From positions 29,333,712-29,397,711 of the forward strand of contig NC_092875.1 in the NCBI RefSeq assembly GCF_028372415.1: DNA of 64,000 nucleotides, read 5' to 3'. The DNA comes from Notamacropus eugenii. Lineage: Eukaryota > Chordata > Mammalia > Diprotodontia > Macropodidae. The notes below the pieces were generated by a model. The model ran no database searches. It worked only from the letters and a program-made list of their open reading frames with translations, and was not told where the DNA came from. The position numbers were made by a program, and so were the translations under genes. Shown here piece after piece: positions 11,075 through 22,812 of this stretch (the first letter of the stretch is position 1; every line of letters begins with the position of its first letter).

Positions 11075-11575
11075 TGATATGAAAAAAAAGTCATCAACTG
11101 TGGAATCAGAGAACCTGGGTTCAATTCCACCTATGGCATTTTTCTTTTTTTTCTTACCTTGCCTTAAATTACTGAATGGGTATTGCCTTAGACAAACTGA
11201 GACCTGTTAAAGACCTTAGTTTCAAAAGGCCAGGGTCCCCTGCTGCATCTGGGCCATCTCCAGTCGCCCTGACCAATATCTTGCCACTGAACTCAGACGA
11301 CCCTGGAGGAAACAGTGAGGCTGGTGACTTGGCACAGCTCTGCCTCACTTAAATCCAATTCACTTGCAAGTCGGCCCTCCCTCCCTGTCCCATAGCCCAT
11401 GTCATTGGTCCTCTTCCAGAGCAAAGAGTGAGCTACAATGACATTTTCTACTTGCCTGATCCTATGCGAGTCACTCAACGTCTCTCTTTTCTTTTTCTAT
11501 GAAATGAGGGGGGTTGGATCAGGTGAGCTCTGTGGACCCATCTGGCTCTCAATTTATGACTCGATGACCTGGGTT
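11075..11575 (+). repeat. MIR-type SINE split by a younger SINE
   Basis: The head half (about 11095-11146: 'agaacctgggttcaattcca') and the tail half (11441-11575: 'gatcctatgcgagtcactca', 'ttctatgaaatgagggg', 'aatttatgactcgatgacct') belong to one element. The piece between them is another SINE, giving a relative age order. Confidence 0.75.
11147..11440 (+). repeat. RTE-tailed SINE (MAR1-like), nested in MIR
   Basis: Has the body 'catctccagtcgccctgacc', 'gtgaggctggtgacttggca' and 'cacttgcaagtcggccctcc', and the tail 'gtcattggtcctcttccaga'. The tail is very similar to the end of the RTE element at 10.9 kb. The tRNA-like head is missing. Confidence 0.8.
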
Positions 11576-12215
11576 GTTCTTCCTCTGGCACATAGTGGCA
11601 CACATGATCCTGACCAAATCACTTCATCTCTTAATGCCCAAGGCTACTCCTTGAGAGTACAAATCATGGAGAAGTTTCCAATTTGTATTAGCAGAGGGAG
11701 TCCTTTCCCTGGCAATTTCCCATCCTAATGAAATCATTGGTCAGGAAAATGCAAAAGTTTACATTTCATTAACTACATATACGTTTTACAACCTCCTCTT
11801 TCCCCCCATTAGAAGGGAAGAGCCTTGAGGGCAGGGAATGCTTGACTTGCATCTCTGGGTTTAATAAATGATTTTTTTAAAAACCTTATTGAAATCTTAA
11901 TTAAAATCTCTACCATCAATCAAAGGATAAAAACATCCAAATGTAAAAAGGGAAACTAAAACCACCCATAGGCACATGTGTGATTGATGGATTTCCTTTT
12001 CATGTCAGGGACCACTGTTGTGGCCCGTTAAAATATTGTTCAGTTTCCCTCTGGCGATGGCTGCCAATGAGAATTGCTAGCTGTGCCTCCAGCAGCTAGC
12101 AGGGGATATGGATTATGATGATAATTACTTCGTGTTCATTTCAACTGATGGTGCTTATAATTATCATTATTTATTATCACTACAGTTAAACCTCACTCAT
12201 TCAAACCAATTTGTA
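11576..12215. other. Unclassified intergenic DNA
   Basis: Contains an L2-like '3' end' phrase near 11815-11870 ('gagggcagggaatgcttgac', 'ggtttaataaatga'). The remainder is not recognised. Confidence 0.4.
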
Positions 12216-12480
12216 GAATAATGATAACAATTAATATTTATATAATGCTTTTAGATTTGTAGAACACTTTACAAGCATCGCCTCTTTGGATCCTTAAAAC
12301 AAGCTGGTGAAGTACGTACTATTATTACCCCATTTTACAGATGGTGAACCTAAGGCTTAGATGAAATCCCCTGTCTTTGAGCACCCAGTACCTCAGGCAG
12401 GATCTGAATCCAAGTCTTTCTGATTCTGATCTGGGATTCTATCTATCCCTTATATCGCCTTCTCTTTGGAAAAGACAATT
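12216..12480 (-). repeat. MIR/THER1 SINE, near full length
   Basis: In reverse: 'aatatttatataatgctttt', 'gtagaacactttacaagcat', 'ccccattttacagatggtga', 'ggatctgaatccaagtcttt', ending near 'ctatctatccc'. Confidence 0.85.
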
Positions 12481-12547
12481 ATGCCTACAAAGAATTCTGG
12501 AAGACAAAGGCTTTTGCATTCCCTTCCATTATATAGATTAACTAAAA

Positions 12548-12745
12548 TCACATTTTAAAGCTGGAAGTGATCGTGGAGTTTATTTAATCTAACCTGCTCC
12601 TTTTGTAGATGAGGAAATTTAGGCTCAGAGAAAGAGACTCACCCAAGGTCAGATTGCTCATAAGTAGAAGAGCTGGGATTTGAACCCAAGACCTCTGGAC
12701 TCCAAATTTAGTTCTCCTCCCAGTACACTGAACTGCTTCCACAAC
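12548..12745 (-). repeat. MIR-type SINE
   Basis: 'Gtagatgaggaaatttaggc', 'cacccaaggtcagattgctc', 'gggatttgaacccaagacct' and 'cccagtacactgaactgctt' in order on the reverse strand. Confidence 0.85.
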
Positions 12746-12809
12746 AAGAAGTGGGTTTGTTCTAGTTAATATGGTTCCTTCCCACTGAACTCTCTTAGCT
12801 CTCTAGCCT

Positions 12810-12900
12810 TCATCCTTGGAGACCATAGTCCAACCTCATTTTACAGATAAATAAACTGAGGGACTGAAACCGAAAGTGATAAACAGACAACTCTACCTCT
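12810..12900 (-). repeat. MIR-like fragment
   Basis: 'Cattttacagataaataaac' and 'tgagggactgaaacc' mark a short reverse MIR core. Confidence 0.55.
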
Positions 12901-13077
12901 GGGCTCACTTTCTTGACTCCTACTTAACTGACTAGTTAAGTCGCTAGAGAGCAGGTGAAAGACTTTCTCCCCCCTGCCCCCATCAGAATTCTGGAGGTTA
13001 AAACTGCTATGCTTTCTAATACTATAGCTAGATTAAAATACTATCTTAGATGCTTACCATGAATTTAACCATGGATA

Positions 13078-13185
13078 AATTGCATCACTTCCTTGAACCT
13101 TGGTTTCTTTTTCTGTAAAAATCAGCAAGTTGACTAGATGGCTTTTAAGGTCCCTTATAGCTCCAGATCTAGGACACCAAGTTCC
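13078..13185 (+). repeat. MIR-like 3' fragment
   Basis: 'Tttctgtaaaaatcagcaag', 'ttgactagatggcttttaag' and 'gtcccttatagctccagatc' form the 3' part of the MIR variant that ends in a 'gatct(a)ggac' tail. Confidence 0.65.
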
Positions 13186-13199
13186 TTACCCTCTTGTAC

Positions 13200-14010
13200 C
13201 CAGATATGCATTAACTGGCCCTGGCCTTGGTCCACTCCACCACCATGAAATCAATCAGTCTATTATCTCTATGATTTTAAAACATGAATCTGTGGTTGTT
13301 ATAGAGCGTGGAAAAGCTGCTGTTCAAGATTGGGAAATGGAAATTCCTGCCCAGGAAAATCAAAAGGCTTGTCTAAGAAACTGTTTTAAAGAGTATTCTA
13401 GACCTTGAAACCCTCATCATGGCATGGAGGTGGCCCTAGTTTCTCAGAGTATGGCACACTGATAATTGAGTTCTGGCACATCCTATAAACTGGGAAGGTT
13501 CTGAATATGGTCCAGAGGGCAGACATGTAAAGGCCAGCCCAGCTCATTTCAGAGAAACCATCCCAGAAAGGTGATTGCTAGGTGTGAACTTCATAGGGGA
13601 GATTACTCAATGGATCATAGGTCTAGAGGTGAAAGTGACCTTAGAGGACATATAGCCCAACCTATCTCATTTCACTGATAACAAAACTGAAAACCAGAGA
13701 GTTCAAGTGATTTGCTCAAGGTCTTCCAGGCTTGTATATAAATGGCAGAGAGCCATGTCCTCTAATTCCAGACCCAATGATCTTTCCTCTATACCACGAT
13801 ACCTAAATAGGAAGATCTTCTAAGGCACTAAAGGGTTACAGTGGCAGAGGGACAGCCCTCACTGACGAAGTAACAGACTTTTGGACTCAGATGCTCATTA
13901 ACAGACCCTTGCCTTGGCCCACCCCTCCATTGTGGAATCAATCAGTATATTACATCTCTATTACAGTGTATTATCTCCGTGATTTCAAAACATGACTTTG
14001 TGGCTGTTAG
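13200..14010 (+). repeat. Diverged local repeat pair (13200-13305 and 13883-14010)
   Basis: Both segments share, in order, 'cattaac', 'ccttgg(t/c)cca', 'ccacc/cctcc', 'gaatcaatcag', 'tattatctc(t/c)(a/g)tgatttt/c' and 'aaaacatga', then 'tgtggt/ctgtt'. About 700 bp separates them. They are either a local duplication or two copies of one unclassified repeat. Confidence 0.7.
13600..13800 (-). repeat. MIR-like SINE
   Basis: 'Ggtctagaggtgaaagtgac', 'tgataacaaaactgaaaacc', 'gatttgctcaaggtcttcca' and 'ctctataccacgatacc' in reverse order. Confidence 0.75.
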
Positions 14011-14500
14011 AGTAAACCACAGGGCCACTCTGGCTCTGAGGGGGCCTTCAGTTTGGGTCTGAGAGCTGTCTATTAATTTGATATGACATGCCTTTATTTT
14101 CTTTGAGGTTTATAACTTCAAGTTTTATATAACACTTTTTAAAAATCTCCAAAACATGGTATCCAAGCTAAGTGACATTGGATGAGTCTGTGCATGGTTG
14201 AATTTCTTTGTCTAAGTGAAGTCAGTTCAGGTAAATGGACAACTGACGGAAAAGAAGAGAAGTCGATGAAAATTGAAAAGCTTCCCAGAGGGCTATATTT
14301 CTGCCTAAGATGCCAGAGGCCACAAAGGTACAGATTTTCCTCCCTTGTTTTTTAATCTGTTGTTGGGAGAAGAGTCCAGGGGCCAGAATAAGCCAGCTTG
14401 CATAGTATACGAAGCTGTGGAGCTTAATATCTTAGACCAGTCATTTCTCCTCCATTAAGCTTCTGCTTACACTTCTGAAAAATAAGGGGTAGGGAAGGAA
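14011..14500. other. Unclassified intergenic DNA
   Basis: No gene or recognisable repeat; includes a short 'aagtcatttctcc'-like motif that is too brief to assign. Confidence 0.35.
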
Positions 14501-14549
14501 AAGTTTGGATTCGAAACTCTGATTCCAGCTTTGCAAGTCAGAGTCCTAA

Positions 14550-14645
14550 AACCTCTCCTGCCTCTGACATCCTCTAAGGTCCCTCCCAGCCCTGACATCC
14601 CCTGTTCTAAGGCCCCTCCCAGCTCCGACATTCTGTGTTTCTAAG
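14550..14645 (-). repeat. Amplified ~33-bp motif, reverse orientation
   Basis: Three copies of the reverse complement of the motif at 2667-3065: 'cctctgacatcctctaaggt', 'ccctgacatcccctgttcta' and 'ctccgacattctgtgtttct', each followed by 'aaggtccctcccag'-type sequence. Confidence 0.7.
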
Positions 14646-14647
14646 AT

Positions 14648-14830
14648 GGTTGTATGCTGTTTGTCCTTCCTTCTCAAAGGGGACCATCATGAAGGTAATA
14701 TCATGACTTGCAAGTGACCTGGATTGAAGTGAGGGAGGGCTGCTTCAAAGCTGTGATTGGCCAAGCATCTGCACCTGTCTGAGGCCAGATCTTGGGGCAA
14801 CATTAGATGGAGCTGACCTGTATCCTTTTG
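14648..14830 (-). repeat. RTE-tailed SINE, reverse
   Basis: Starts with the reverse of the RTE-type tail ('ttgtccttccttctcaaagg', 'ggaccatcatgaaggtaata'), then 'atgacttgcaagtgacctgg' and 'agtgagggagggctgc'. The head lies beyond 14780 and is degraded. Confidence 0.75.
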
Positions 14831-14849
14831 GGGAAGTAGCATATTAGAA

Positions 14850-15012
14850 AGTGCCTTGGAATTTGGGTGAGGAGACCTGGATTCAAATCCCAAAAATACG
14901 ATTTACTGCGTAACCTAAGACAAGTCATTTCCCTTTGCAGTTTCCTCGTCTGCAAAGTGTGGAAGACTCTGCTGACCTCTCAGGACCCCTTCCAGCTCAA
15001 AATCTTTTAAAT
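14850..15012 (+). repeat. MIR-type SINE
   Basis: 'Gagacctggattcaaatccc', 'aagacaagtcatttcccttt', 'gtttcctcgtctgcaaagtg' and 'ccccttccagctcaaaatct'. Confidence 0.8.
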
Positions 15013-16250
15013 GCAGGGGAATCGTTCTTGCACAACGTGACCCAATAACCAAATTAATTTATGAACCAGGGCACTCGAGGAAGTTCCTTCCTCTTCATCT
15101 TGCTTTGTCGTTTTATAGTCTTGAAGTAATTTGGATTTGATTGCTTCTTCATGAAATCCTAGTGTCAAGAACGTGTCTAATTTCTGTTTTATGAAGAAGT
15201 CTGGAAAGGGTACAAAGGAATGAATCGAGATGCAGAGTCAAAGAAAATCTGTAATGTGATAACTCTATCAAGTGTGCCTGGAAAGATCCCGTATTTCAAT
15301 TAGCTCTGGAGACATGTTCTCTCATAAACTGACAGTATCTGATTGACAGTGTTCATCTCCCTGGAAAATACAATTTACAAGGACAAGGTGGTGGATTGGG
15401 GTTTGCTTTCCCTGAAAAGGTATGTTATATTTCCGTCCTTGCTCACCAAAGTCTGAATCACTGTAGGATTTAGGAGACAGGCTGCCCTGAGGCATTAAAT
15501 GAGACCCATAAACCCATTAAAACTCCCCACAGAAAATATTTAAAATTTAAAATAACAATAATAATACTTAGCATTTAAATAGCACTTTACATGTTCAAAG
15601 CACTTGATAAACATGGGTTCCAATTCTCCAGGCACCACTGTTTCCTTTGAAGTCAAGGAGAGTTCTGAGCACAGTGGAGAATATAAAGATACATTGCCAG
15701 GAGAAATGGGCCCAATTAGCTAATTGTAACACTTTCATTTTTTAAAAAAATCCAGTTCAGTTGCATATTTTTTCCCCAATCATCTTTTGTTCCTTCTTCT
15801 AGACCTCCCAGGCTCGAATCCAGCAGAAACCGTAGTTGCTCTATGCTTCTGATGACTGAGCCCTGTACCCTGACAAGTGAGACTTTAAGATTTATTAAAG
15901 GCAACGGAGAAGTCATTCTGGATGGACAATGCCCTGCCTGAGATATCTCAATTGTGTTTTCTTTCCAATTTTGGAAGTTATCTGCAAGGGCAGGCTTCAC
16001 TGCCTTCTCCCCAGAGGGCTTGTCAATTCTGCCTTTTGGAGACAGACTATGATACAGCTGGTCTCCAGGAGTCTGGGAACTCCAACCCACTTCTGAAGCT
16101 TGGGACTCCCAGCCTGCCGCAGTGAGAATTCCTCTCCTTAGCAAACCCTTTATGGCATCACTCTTGGGAGGGTCACTGGAGGTCAGATTCAGAACCCTTT
16201 TTTTCAAACAGGGTCCATGAAACAGGTCTAGATCTAAAGGGGATTTTAGA
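15013..16250. other. Mostly unclassified intergenic DNA, one MIR 3' scrap
   Basis: 15545-15640 is the reverse 3' end of a MIR/THER1 ('aataataatacttagcattt', 'agcactttacatgttcaaag'). The rest is unassigned. The 163-codon minus ORF (15716-16207) has mixed composition but no motif I recognise and no upstream support; I treat it as chance. Confidence 0.4.
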
Positions 16251-16254
16251 GATC

Positions 16255-16480
16255 AATGAGGCAGGATGGTACCATGGAAAGGGTACTTTCTCTGGAGTCA
16301 GAGGACCTGGTTTCAAATTCCACTTTGAGGCTTACTGCCTGTCGGAACTCGGGCAATTCATGTCAAACCTGGGTCTTGGTGTGGGGCCTTCCGGCATCAT
16401 TTCCCCCATAAATAAAATGAATGGGTTGGACTAGGTGGCCTTTGAGGCCCCTTCTAGATCTCACATTCTGTGAAAATGAT
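16255..16480 (+). repeat. MIR/THER-type SINE, near full length
   Basis: 'Ggaaagggtactttctctgg', 'agtcagaggacctggtttca', 'actcgggcaattcatgtcaa', 'ggttggactaggtggccttt' and the tail 'cttctagatctcacattctg'. Confidence 0.85.
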
Positions 16481-16689
16481 ATCATGAAAAGGGCTTTCTG
16501 GAAGTAACCTGAAGTGAATAAAGTCAGAGGTCAGGCCACTCCTGATCAGAGAGAAGTTTGTGGAAGAGTGATCTGTTCCAAGATGTTGGAGGGCTCCCTG
16601 TAACAGAAAAAGCATAGGATTCTGCAGTGAGAATGACTGAGATCTAATCCTAGCCTTGGGCAAGTCATGAATTGGTTAGATGAAAATAT

Positions 16690-16860
16690 CTCTAAGATTG
16701 CATTTATTCATTCAACAAACATTTATCAATTACCTTCTTCCTGAAAGACAGTGGGTTAATCACTGGAGACACAAGATAAAAACCATCATCTATAAGCTTA
16801 AATTCTACCAGAGGAAGTTGGAGAATACAGTTGAACAATTCCATCTCGAAATCCTGTGTT
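16690..16860 (+). repeat. Family X repeat, 5' part
   Basis: 'Atttattcattcaacaaaca', 'tcactggagacacaagataa' and 'ataagcttaaattctaccag' follow the family X head order. Confidence 0.6.
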
Positions 16861-17900
16861 GGACAGACACAACTAGTCATTCTCTCCCCTGCCCCTGCCC
16901 CCCCCCCCCCACACTTGGAATGCACAAACTGGGACACTGGGGTCAGGGGTGGAGACTTGGGAAGACCAGGGGATGTCTGGGATTACACTGGGGAGGAGGT
17001 CACCTGGAAGCATCATCATTGGAGAGGAAGCCTCTGACAGCATCTAACTAATTCTTCTGGCTAACCAAGTGCCAAATGCTGTCCATGTTTCCGCTCAAGG
17101 ATTTCAGCTGCTTTTTGCACCCTCTAAATATAAGGCCCTCTAGCCCCATTTGCCTTAGTCTTATTAAAGATCTGCTATGATCTGATTACTTGGTAGTAAA
17201 GGTTGTAGGTCTCAGGCAGTGGTATTATTGTTGGGTAGTCTGGTGGGAATTCTGCCCTCCTTTCATCCCCACCATCCCCCACTGCTAGGAAACAGTCCTA
17301 ACCTGAAGGGTTGGCAGTGGTGGGAAGGGATGTGCTTGTGTGTATCGCTGGGGGCATGTCCTAGCTGGTCCCATTGGAATCGAGAAAAGGGAGTTTTTCT
17401 TTTGTTTTATCTGAGAAGTGACTGATTAGATTATAATGAACTGGCTTGTCAGAGATGCACATGTTATGTAAACAGTGACGTCCTCATAAAACCACAAATA
17501 AAGGAGCAAACAAAATGTGCTTTGAGTTATTGGCGCAGTTCACATGAAATAAAGTCTGTTCACTGGAAAATCATTTGAAGGGCTTCTTTTTTCTCCCACA
17601 AGCAAGGGCAATATTTACTGAGGGTTTTCAGTAGAAAGAGAAGGAACTTTTAATGTTTAGTAACCAGTGTGAAGAGCCCATAGCAAATCCCCCAAACCCA
17701 ACTCGCTAACATTTACAGAAGCTGTTTTGATTAAGTGGGAGGCAGGCTACCGAGGAATCTACAATAACACAAAAATCAGCAAAGTAAGATCAAGAGACTA
17801 TAAAGTAAACACTATATGAAGAATGAAATGTAATTTATTTCCTTGGGGAATTGATCTGGGTAGACAACAATAGAGTGGCACTGTAAGAGGTACTGTATTT
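16861..17900. other. Repeat-poor intergenic stretch
   Basis: Apart from a C-tract at about 16898-16913 no repeat is recognised for about 1 kb. Around 17430-17580 the sequence has mixed, non-decayed-looking words and retains a 'gtgacgtc' CRE-like octamer near 17476, so a conserved regulatory element is possible but not shown. Confidence 0.35.
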
Positions 17901-17904
17901 CTAT

Positions 17905-18175
17905 TCCACTCAATCCAATTCAATAAACATTTCTTAAGCACTGGGCACTGTCTATCTATGGTTCAACAATACCTATCTGCCACTAAATTTCAAAGTTTGA
18001 AGACTGTGATATTTACCTTAAAATCAATTACCTCACAATAGAGTCCTAATAATACTAATGATCATAAAACTATAACTTGTTTCTAGAGTGTTTTAAGGAT
18101 TATGCAGTACTTCCCTCATTACAACCGTCTGAGCTAGTGAGTGTAAATGCTATCCCCATCTTACAGAAGGGACTA
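17905..18175. repeat. Short family X head and reverse MIR fragment
   Basis: 'Ttcaataaacatttcttaag' with 'cactgggcactg' (17917-17950) is a family X head. 'Gtgttttaaggattatgcag', 'tatccccatcttacagaagg' (about 18088-18172) is a MIR in reverse. Confidence 0.55.
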
Positions 18176-18234
18176 GTAGCCACTGGCCCATTTAAGAAAA
18201 GAAATTGATGTCTCTTTCATTGGTGCATCACAAA

Positions 18235-18735
18235 GAGCACTGGGAAGTTCAGATTTAACAACAAAAAAAATTCTTTTAAAGGGAAAAAAAACACTGTCTC
18301 TGGGATTGGAAGACCCGTGTTCAAATCTCACCTGATACCACCTGTGTGAAATTGGACAAGTCGCTTGGGCTAATGGATAGCTTGAGTTTGGGTGTTCTCA
18401 GTTGCAATAACGTTAAAGCCAATTGGGTTTCTATACTAAGTCCAACACAAATATAGCGAACCCCTGAAGTAGGGGAGCGCCAGACTGCTTAAGGAAGGGT
18501 GAAATGAACCAGGTGGGAAATAGTTGGGTCAGAGCTTCCATGCTGACTGAGACCATGAATGGCTGCTATGTTTCCAGACTGGGCAATCATCAAATCCAAA
18601 CAAAACCAAAACCAAAAAGAGAAGTCATTTCACCTCCCTGAGCCTCAGTTTTCACATCTGCAAAAATGTAAGGACTAGACTAGATGTGTTCGGTGGTCCC
18701 TTCTAACTAACTCTAGATCTACAATCTTATGAATT
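18235..18735 (+). repeat. MIR-type SINE interrupted by a 7SL retropseudogene
   Basis: The left half ends 'gtgtgaaattggacaagtc' (18362) and the right half resumes 'aagtcatttcacctccctga' (from 18622), 'cctcagttttcacatctgca' and 'ctagatctacaatcttatga'. The two halves join without gap if the insert is removed, with AAGTC duplicated on each side. Confidence 0.85.
18363..18621 (+). pseudogene. RN7SL: 7SL (SRP) RNA retropseudogene, 5'-truncated
   Basis: Collinear with vertebrate 7SL RNA from about nucleotide 44 to near its 3' end. Landmarks: 'gcttgggctaatggatagct' (7SL GGCTGAGGCTGGAGGATCGC), 'cttaaggaagggtgaa' at 18488-18503, 'ccaggtgggaaa' at 18509-18520, 'tgctgactgag' near 18541, and 'ccagactgggcaa' at 18574-18586. 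It therefore covers most of the Alu-distal stem and the whole S domain. A degenerate A-rich tail (about 18593-18621) and a short AAGTC duplication (18358-18362 and 18622-18626) indicate retroposition. Divergence is high, and the S-domain loop bases are not intact, so a functional SRP RNA is unlikely. Confidence 0.88.
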
Positions 18736-18744
18736 CAGTTAAAA

Positions 18745-19310
<566 letters not shown>

Positions 19311-21345
19311 AGCTGTTCAGTGTCTATTATAAATAATGTGCTGGGCACTGGGGATATATAGAGCAAAACAGCTAATATTCTCTCCCTTTGAGGAGTTTTT
19401 AGTCTATCAGGGTAAATGATATGTACATAGATAAAGAAATACAGAATATATACAAAATAAAGATAATTACAAAGTTATTTTGGGAGCAGTCACTCAGTGG
19501 ATAAGCATTTATTAAGCCCCTACTGTATTCCAGGTGCTGTACTAAGGAGTTGGGATAGGAAAAAAAGGCAAAAGGCAGTCCCTGCCATCAAGGAGCTCAC
19601 AACCTAATGGAGGAGACAACAAACAGACATATACAAAGCAAGCTATATATGGGATAAGTGGGACATAATGAACAGAAGGAAGGCACTAGAATTAAGAAAG
19701 ATCGGAAAAGGTTTCCAGTAGAAGGTGTGATTTTTGTTGGGATTTGAAGAAAGCCAGAGAAGTGAAGAGGGACACTGAAGACAACCAGAGAAAATCCCTA
19801 GACCAGAGAGGAGTCTTGTTAGTGGATGGGCAAGGAGGCCTATGTCACTGGATCCAAATACAAGAAGGCTGGAAAGGTTTAGGGGAAAGAAGCAGGTAAT
19901 GAAGGGTTTTGAACACCAGAGGGTTTGTATTTGATCCTGGAGGTGATAGGGAGCCAATGGAGTTTATTGAGTAGGCAGGTAACGTGGTTGGAACTGTGCT
20001 TCTGATGATTCATTTTGGTGACCTCGTGGAGGATGGATTGGAGTGGGAGAGACTTAAGGCAGGCAGACCCACTGGCAGCTCTTGAAATGATCCAGGTTTG
20101 AGAGTAGTGATAATGTCAGAAGAGAGAAGGGGAGAGTTGAGAGAAGCAAAAGTAAAAATAACAGGTTTCAGCAAGAGATATGAATATGGGAAGGTGAGGG
20201 AGATGATACCGAGGTTGGGAGCCTGAAGGATTGGGAGGATGGTATTGCCCTCAATGGTAATAGATTTGGAGTGTATGGGGGGAAGATTTAGGGGGAAAGT
20301 GGGTAGAGTTTTGGACTTGTTGAGTTTGAGATGTCTACTGGACTTCTAGTTCGAATTGTCTGAAAGGCAGCTGGAGATGGAGGTCAGCAGAGAGGTTAAG
20401 ACTGGATAGGCAGATCAGACATGAGCAACAGTGGGGGAGGGGCATTAAAATTGGCCTCATTTAGGAGGTGGCACATGATTTAAACCTTGTAAAAAGTTGG
20501 GGATGATAAGAGGGTTTGGTGTGAAGGGAGGGCATTTCCAGGTTGAAGTACAGGCTGAACAAATGTACAGAAATGAAAAATGGGAAAACTAGCTAACTAG
20601 GACCAACAATTAGGCTAGTTTGTCTGGAATGGAGAGGAGAATTCATGAACAGGGACAATGTGCAAAATGGCTAAAAAGATAGGCTCTAGTTAGACTCTGA
20701 AAGGCTTCAAAAGCCAGGAGAGTTTATATTTTATCTTAGAGTCAATTGGGAGCCATTGGAACTTTTTGAGTGGGGATTTAACATGGTCAGGTCTATGTTT
20801 GAGCAATGCTGATTTGGCAACTATATGGAGGATGTATTGGAGAGGGGAGAGATCTGAGGCAGGGAACTCAAAGAGAAGGCTGTGTGGAATAATCCAGGTA
20901 TGACACAGATGAGAACCTGAACGAGGATCTACATGGTGTTAGTGCCATGGGTTCATGTCAAATAAAATGTCAAATAAAGCAGATAATGCTTTATTTAAAA
21001 TTTACTCAGTACTAAGCACTATATGCTAAGTGCCAGAGATGTAGAAATAAAAAAACAAGATGGTCTCTACTCTCAAGGAACTATAGTCTAGTGAAAATAT
21101 AATAGAGAGGGGAAAGGGAGGAGGTAAAGAGAGTACATGTGGCAGGGCTGGGTAGCTGGTGGAGTGGTGGCCAGTGGTGGGCATGAAAATGGACAGTGAG
21201 CTGGGCCTTCTCATGATATAGTGGTCAGGCAAGTAAAAAAGTTTGAAAAGACAAGTAAGAGTCAGACTGTGGATTAAATACCAGACTGAGGAGTTTGCAG
21301 TTTATTGTGGAGGAAACAGGGAGCCACTGAAGACTTCTAGGAAAA
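19311..21345 (+). repeat. Family X repeat, four further same-strand copies
   Basis: Heads are seen at 19315 ('ttcagtgtctattataaata'), 19498 ('tggataagcatttattaagc', the best preserved, to about 20430) and 20965 ('aataaagcagataatgcttt'). A tail-only piece lies at about 20450-20960 ('gagtcaattgggagccattg'). Shared phrases include 'caaggagctcacaacctaat', 'ggagccaatggagtttattg', 'gaggatggattggag' and 'gaatgatccaggt'-like text. No ORF is maintained. Class is unknown to me. Confidence 0.7.
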
Positions 21346-22344
21346 AAGGGAAAACTAATGGATAATGTAAGGCTCACCAGCAGCATTCTGCAAGACCAGC
21401 ATGCACCTAAATTTTACCCACAACAAAGAACATACTCTACCCAAGTGATTCTCACTGTGGATACTTTTAAATAAAATGATCTGTCATAGAACAGTGGGTT
21501 TACATAGCCTGAGGTTCAGAAGCAATTGAGCTACCTTCCAGAATAACACCTGTGCTCTGGAACAATGAAAGACCTTCTCAGACCTCCGGAGCTCTTGGAG
21601 AACACCTACTGGGAAGAGGTGTTGGATTCTCTCTCCAGGGGATGATGTCTTTTGGCTAATGTTACTGCATTTGGGTGTTATCTCCCCCAGGAGCACCATC
21701 AGCCAGGACTGAAGAGCTGGATCAGTTGCCTTCTCACCTGCAGAGACCTCTGTCCAAGTTCCTGATTTAGGCCATGAGTGAAAAGGTACTTGTCTTCATT
21801 ATATAAAAAAAGAACAACAAAATAAAAAGCCAGCACTGGAAGATCTGGCTTAGGCTGAGTGCACACAAGACAAAAAAAGGGAGGAGGGGAAAAAAAAGAG
21901 AGAGGTGTGCTGGCAGAGCCCTGTGTGGGAAGCTGGCATCATAACACCTTTCTGTGCAGTGCCCAGCCCCAGGCAATATGAGAAGCCTTTCTTTTATGAG
22001 CACTAAATTCACACTTACACACCACTGGAGAGGAAAAGTTATAGAATCCACTCTGTGAACCCTCTTGTTGTCTCTTAAAAGTGATTTTGTTAAACTATAA
22101 AGCCAGAGCTGGTTATAGCAGATCCAGACAGGTTACTTGTTTCTTGGAGTTGAAAGTAAGCAACTGTTTTTGGGGTCATAGCCTCTGAGAAGAGAAATTC
22201 ACTTGAAGCCATACTTTTAGCCTCTCTGTGGTCCTAAATGATCTAATTTAGATGATACTTCATGAGTGGAGGAATGGGGCAAGTAGAAGTACCCTTATCT
22301 TTTTAGCAAGAACTGATGATGTTAAGAGAAAAAATATATTAAAA
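21346..22344. other. Unclassified intergenic DNA
   Basis: About 1 kb with no repeat that I can name. 21480-21790 is balanced in composition and could be single-copy or an old transposon. Short ORFs look non-coding. Confidence 0.35.
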
Positions 22345-22460
22345 CCTATTTCATTTAGGAAGAGGCAGGATAGGGTAGTGGGTAGAGAGTTGGCTTCTGA
22401 GGTGGAAAGATCTCAGTTCACAATCTCCAACCTCTCAGGGCCCTAGGCAACCCTCCAAGA
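22345..22460 (+). repeat. MIR-type SINE, head part
   Basis: 'Aggatagggtagtgggtaga', 'gagttggcttctgaggtgga' and 'agatctcagttcacaatctc' match the SINE head; truncated after that. Confidence 0.7.
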
Positions 22461-22677
22461 CTTGAAGTCATAGAACAGGTCTGGCTCTAGGTCGGTAGAG
22501 GAGGAAGCTTCTCCCTAGATCCCTGCACCAGTGAATTTTAATTATTCCTATATTTTCTTGATGGGGCTGTCCAAGTTACTCATTTTACATTATGGCATAT
22601 GTCTCCAAAATAAGCAGTCAATTATTATGTGTGAACAATGGCCAAATAAAATAGTATTAGACCCCATACAGCCAACA

Positions 22678-22812
22678 GAGCTTTTAAACACACCCAGAGA
22701 GGCACATACATATGCAGGCACACATGACACACAGAGGTAATAGGCATGCACATATGTGCACATACATGCCAATGTATATGCATACATACACATGACACAT
22801 GCACACACACAC
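22678..22812. repeat. Degenerate (CA)/(CATA) repeat
   Basis: CA, CACA, CATA and TGCA units over about 135 bp with no clean period. Confidence 0.8.

Noticed and set aside
15716..16207. 163-codon minus-strand ORF as a gene
   Set aside because: No recognised motif, no promoter or splice context, and the length is within chance expectation for this amount of sequence.
21484..21790. Possible conserved ncRNA or exon in a balanced-composition stretch
   Set aside because: No ORF, splice signals or fold could be defended. Left as unclassified.
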